Source: Candidatus Bealeia paramacronuclearis
GTDB lineage: Bacteria; Pseudomonadota; Alphaproteobacteria; UBA9655
DNA length: 64,000 nucleotides
Direction: 5' to 3'
Assembly: GCF_035607555.1 (NCBI RefSeq)
Contig: NZ_JAVHWZ010000001.1
Span: 863,501 to 927,500, forward strand
Below the pieces are notes generated by a model that was not told the DNA's origin, ran no database searches, and worked only from the letters and a program-made list of their open reading frames with translations. The translations under genes were made by a program, and so were the position numbers. Below are positions 62,438 through 64,000 of this stretch, one piece after another. Position 1 is the first letter of the stretch, and each line of letters starts with the position of its first letter.

Positions 62438-63645
62438 GCAGCAACCTTGGCGGCAAAGCGTCTCCAGACATCTTGAAGAGCATTCATTAAATGATCCACC
62501 ATCTCAGGCGTATGTAAAGGAGAAGGCGTTAATCGGATGCGTTCCGTCCCGCGCTCCACGGTTGGGTAATTAATGGGTTGAACATAGATGTTGTGTTCAT
62601 CGAGTAAAGCATCCGTCATTTGTTTACACAAGTGTGCATCACGAATCATCAGCGGAATAATGTGGGTATTCGTGGGCAAATAAGGAATTCCCATAAGCTT
62701 CAGTCGCGCCTTTACCTCGCTCACACGCTTTTGATGATTCAAGCGTTCCTCTTGGCTAGATTTCAAATGGCGAACACTGGCCAAAGCTGCCGCCGCAACT
62801 GCAGGGGGAATGGAGGTTGTGAAAATAAAGCCAGAGGCGTGAGATCTTACAAAATCAATCAGATTTCGACTTCCTGTAATGTATCCACCCACAACGCCAA
62901 AGGCCTTGCCCAGAGTTCCTTCAATGACATTCAGGCGATCCTCCTGTCCCTGCATTTGGGCAATGCCGCCCCCTTGATGCCCATACATTCCAACGGCATG
63001 GACTTCATCAATATACGTGAGCGCTTGATATTTCTCCGCTAGATCGCAAATCTCTTTGATGGGGGATGTGTCCCCATCCATTGAATAAACGGATTCAAAT
63101 ATGATGAGTTTGGGGCGCTGTGGTTCTACTTGGCTTAAAAGGTCTTCCAAGTGCTTAAGATCATTGTGGCGAAAAATGTATTTTTCCACACGACTATTGC
63201 GAACGCCTTGAATGATAGAAGCATGGTTTTTTTCATCGGAGAAAATAACACATCCCGGAAGATTTTGTGCCAAGGAACTAATGGAGGCCTCATTGGCCAC
63301 ATAGCCTGAGGAAAAAAGGAGTGCAGCTTCTTTCCCGTGTAAATCGGCAAGCTCTTGCTCGAGTAAAACGTGATAGTGATTGGTTCCCGAAATATTCCGA
63401 GTGCCCCCGGCGCCCACACCCATTTTTTGAGCGGCCTCTCTCATCGCTTGAATGGTCAGGGGGTGACGTCCCATGCCTAAATAATCATTTGCGCACCAAA
63501 CAATCACTTCTTTTTCGATGCCATTGCGTCTTAAAAGTGCATAAGGATAACGCTCAGCAATGCGCTCTAAATCCGCAAAAACACGATAACGCCCCTCGGC
63601 TTTCAGTTCTTCTAATTTTCGTGCGAAATACGACTCGTAATCCAT
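62434..63645 (-). CDS. hemA: 5-aminolevulinate synthase
   Basis: PLP enzyme (403 aa) that condenses glycine and succinyl-CoA to 5-aminolevulinate, the C4 entry to heme in alphaproteobacteria. Clear motifs: [55 protein letters not shown] and the PLP lysine in [18 protein letters not shown]. The ATG at 63645 gives [14 protein letters not shown], the usual start; a TTG at 63684 would add 13 residues. A 20-base hairpin (CATCTCC / GGAGATG) lies in its leader at 63692-63711. Confidence 0.97.
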   Translation of the reverse strand: MDYESYFARKLEELKAEGRYRVFADLERIAERYPYALLRRNGIEKEVIVWCANDYLGMGRHPLTIQAMREAAQKMGVGAGGTRNISGTNHYHVLLEQELADLHGKEAALLFSSGYVANEASISSLAQNLPGCVIFSDEKNHASIIQGVRNSRVEKYIFRHNDLKHLEDLLSQVEPQRPKLIIFESVYSMDGDTSPIKEICDLAEKYQALTYIDEVHAVGMYGHQGGGIAQMQGQEDRLNVIEGTLGKAFGVVGGYITGSRNLIDFVRSHASGFIFTTSIPPAVAAAALASVRHLKSSQEERLNHQKRVSEVKARLKLMGIPYLPTNTHIIPLMIRDAHLCKQMTDALLDEHNIYVQPINYPTVERGTERIRLTPSPLHTPEMVDHLMNALQDVWRRFAAKVAA

Positions 63646-63721
63646 AAGCACCCTGCTTTTTAATTCCTGACGAAGATTAGACAATTTTTCCCATCTCCGT
63701 CTAGGGAGATGTGAGAAGGAT

Positions 63722-63898
63722 TTAGTGCCCAGAAACGCGAGGAGTTCTTAATACAAAATGGCGACTGCAATAGGGGCAGGTTACCTCGCCCGCGGGCATG
63801 ATATTCAGGTAAACTGCAGGATGCCCTAAACTTCCTCCGTTCCCAGAACAGTTCACGGTTTCGTCATCCACAAGATAAGTTTCATCATTTTTTGACAT
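63722..63898 (-). CDS. CHCC zinc-finger protein (NDUFS6-like)
   Basis: 58-residue protein of the zf-CHCC family, related to the C-terminal part of the complex I accessory subunit NDUFS6. The zinc ligands are in [19 protein letters not shown] (Cys, His) and [12 protein letters not shown] (Cys-Cys). The ATG at 63898 follows GAGGA. Such proteins are widespread in alphaproteobacteria and linked to respiratory complex I or iron-sulfur handling. In the same direction as hemA, 76 bases upstream. Confidence 0.88.
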   Translation of the reverse strand: MSKNDETYLVDDETVNCSGNGGSLGHPAVYLNIMPAGEVTCPYCSRHFVLRTPRVSGH

Positions 63899-63983
63899 TT
63901 TTTCCTCGCCTGATCTCATGCGTTGCAAGTTTCTGAATTGGAGTATATAACCTGGCACAAAGAAACTCTATTCTTTTTCTTAA

Positions 63984-64000
63984 GCGCCCGTAGCTCAGCT
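63984..64000 (+). tRNA. 5' end of a tRNA gene, cut by the window end
   Basis: GCGCCCGTAGCTCAGCT is a typical tRNA 5' half: acceptor strand GCGCCCG, U8-A9 TA, D-stem GCTC and AGCT of the D-loop. The acceptor sequence with this D-arm resembles tRNA-Arg, but the anticodon is outside the window. Confidence 0.8.

Overview
The window looks like a chromosomal segment of an AT-rich, flagellated alphaproteobacterium, most likely of intracellular or host-associated lifestyle (Holosporales/Paracaedibacter-like; this placement is inference). Supporting features are a CtrA cell-cycle regulator very close to the Caulobacter form, a three-gene proton-translocating transhydrogenase (pntAa-pntAb-pntB), LpxI rather than LpxH in lipid A synthesis, ALA synthase (C4 heme pathway) next to an ELM1-family protein, FlbD plus sigma-54 flagellar control, and an infA-maf-rng cluster. 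Host-association hints are a large secreted leucine-rich-repeat protein, a secreted TPR-repeat protein, several secreted paralogs of unknown function and many IS remnants.

Layout. 0-4.4 kb: ctrA and a 1050-residue secreted LRR protein. 4.4-14.4 kb: rpoN, then an envelope cluster read leftward, rseP-bamA-ompH-lpxD-fabZ-lpxA-lpxI-lpxB. 14.4-17.3 kb: transhydrogenase genes. 17.4-24.4 kb: an accessory island with a complete IS481-like element, a secreted TPR protein with ten near-identical 120-bp repeats, an inverted partial copy of the same IS end, an IS5-family remnant, a periplasmic metal-binding-like protein, and a complete IS701/IS4-like element with a 5-bp target duplication. 24.4-28.2 kb: HAD phosphatase, GNAT acetyltransferase, small secreted proteins and an M23 peptidase. 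28.3-41.5 kb: flagellar genes in two transcription units (fliK-flgD-flgE behind a consensus sigma-54 promoter; fliF-fliG-fliH-[Cys-rich protein]-fliN-flbD-flhA-flhF-flhG). 41.6-45 kb: mlaC-mlaA, a LysR regulator, dut and an SH3-domain protein. 45-48 kb: three divergent secreted paralogs with repeated beta-rich domains, flanked by two exact CtrA-type boxes. 48-58.2 kb: recG, infA-maf-rng, a Cys-rich secreted protein, mfd, sdhE, a small unknown protein, brnQ. 58.3-64 kb: an IS630 pseudogene, a 651-residue unknown protein, ELM1-like protein, hemA, a CHCC zinc-finger protein and the first bases of a tRNA.

How it fits together. CtrA, RpoN and FlbD are encoded in the same window as the flagellar genes they control in other alphaproteobacteria, and a sigma-54 promoter sits in front of fliK. 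The lipid A/BAM/RseP cluster and the Mla genes build and maintain the outer membrane. The most interesting undescribed parts are the 45-48 kb secreted paralog cluster with its paired CtrA boxes, the mosaic TPR repeat gene enclosed by inverted IS ends, and a set of small secreted cysteine-rich proteins placed inside or next to housekeeping and flagellar operons. All calls are from reading the sequence; no database search was made.
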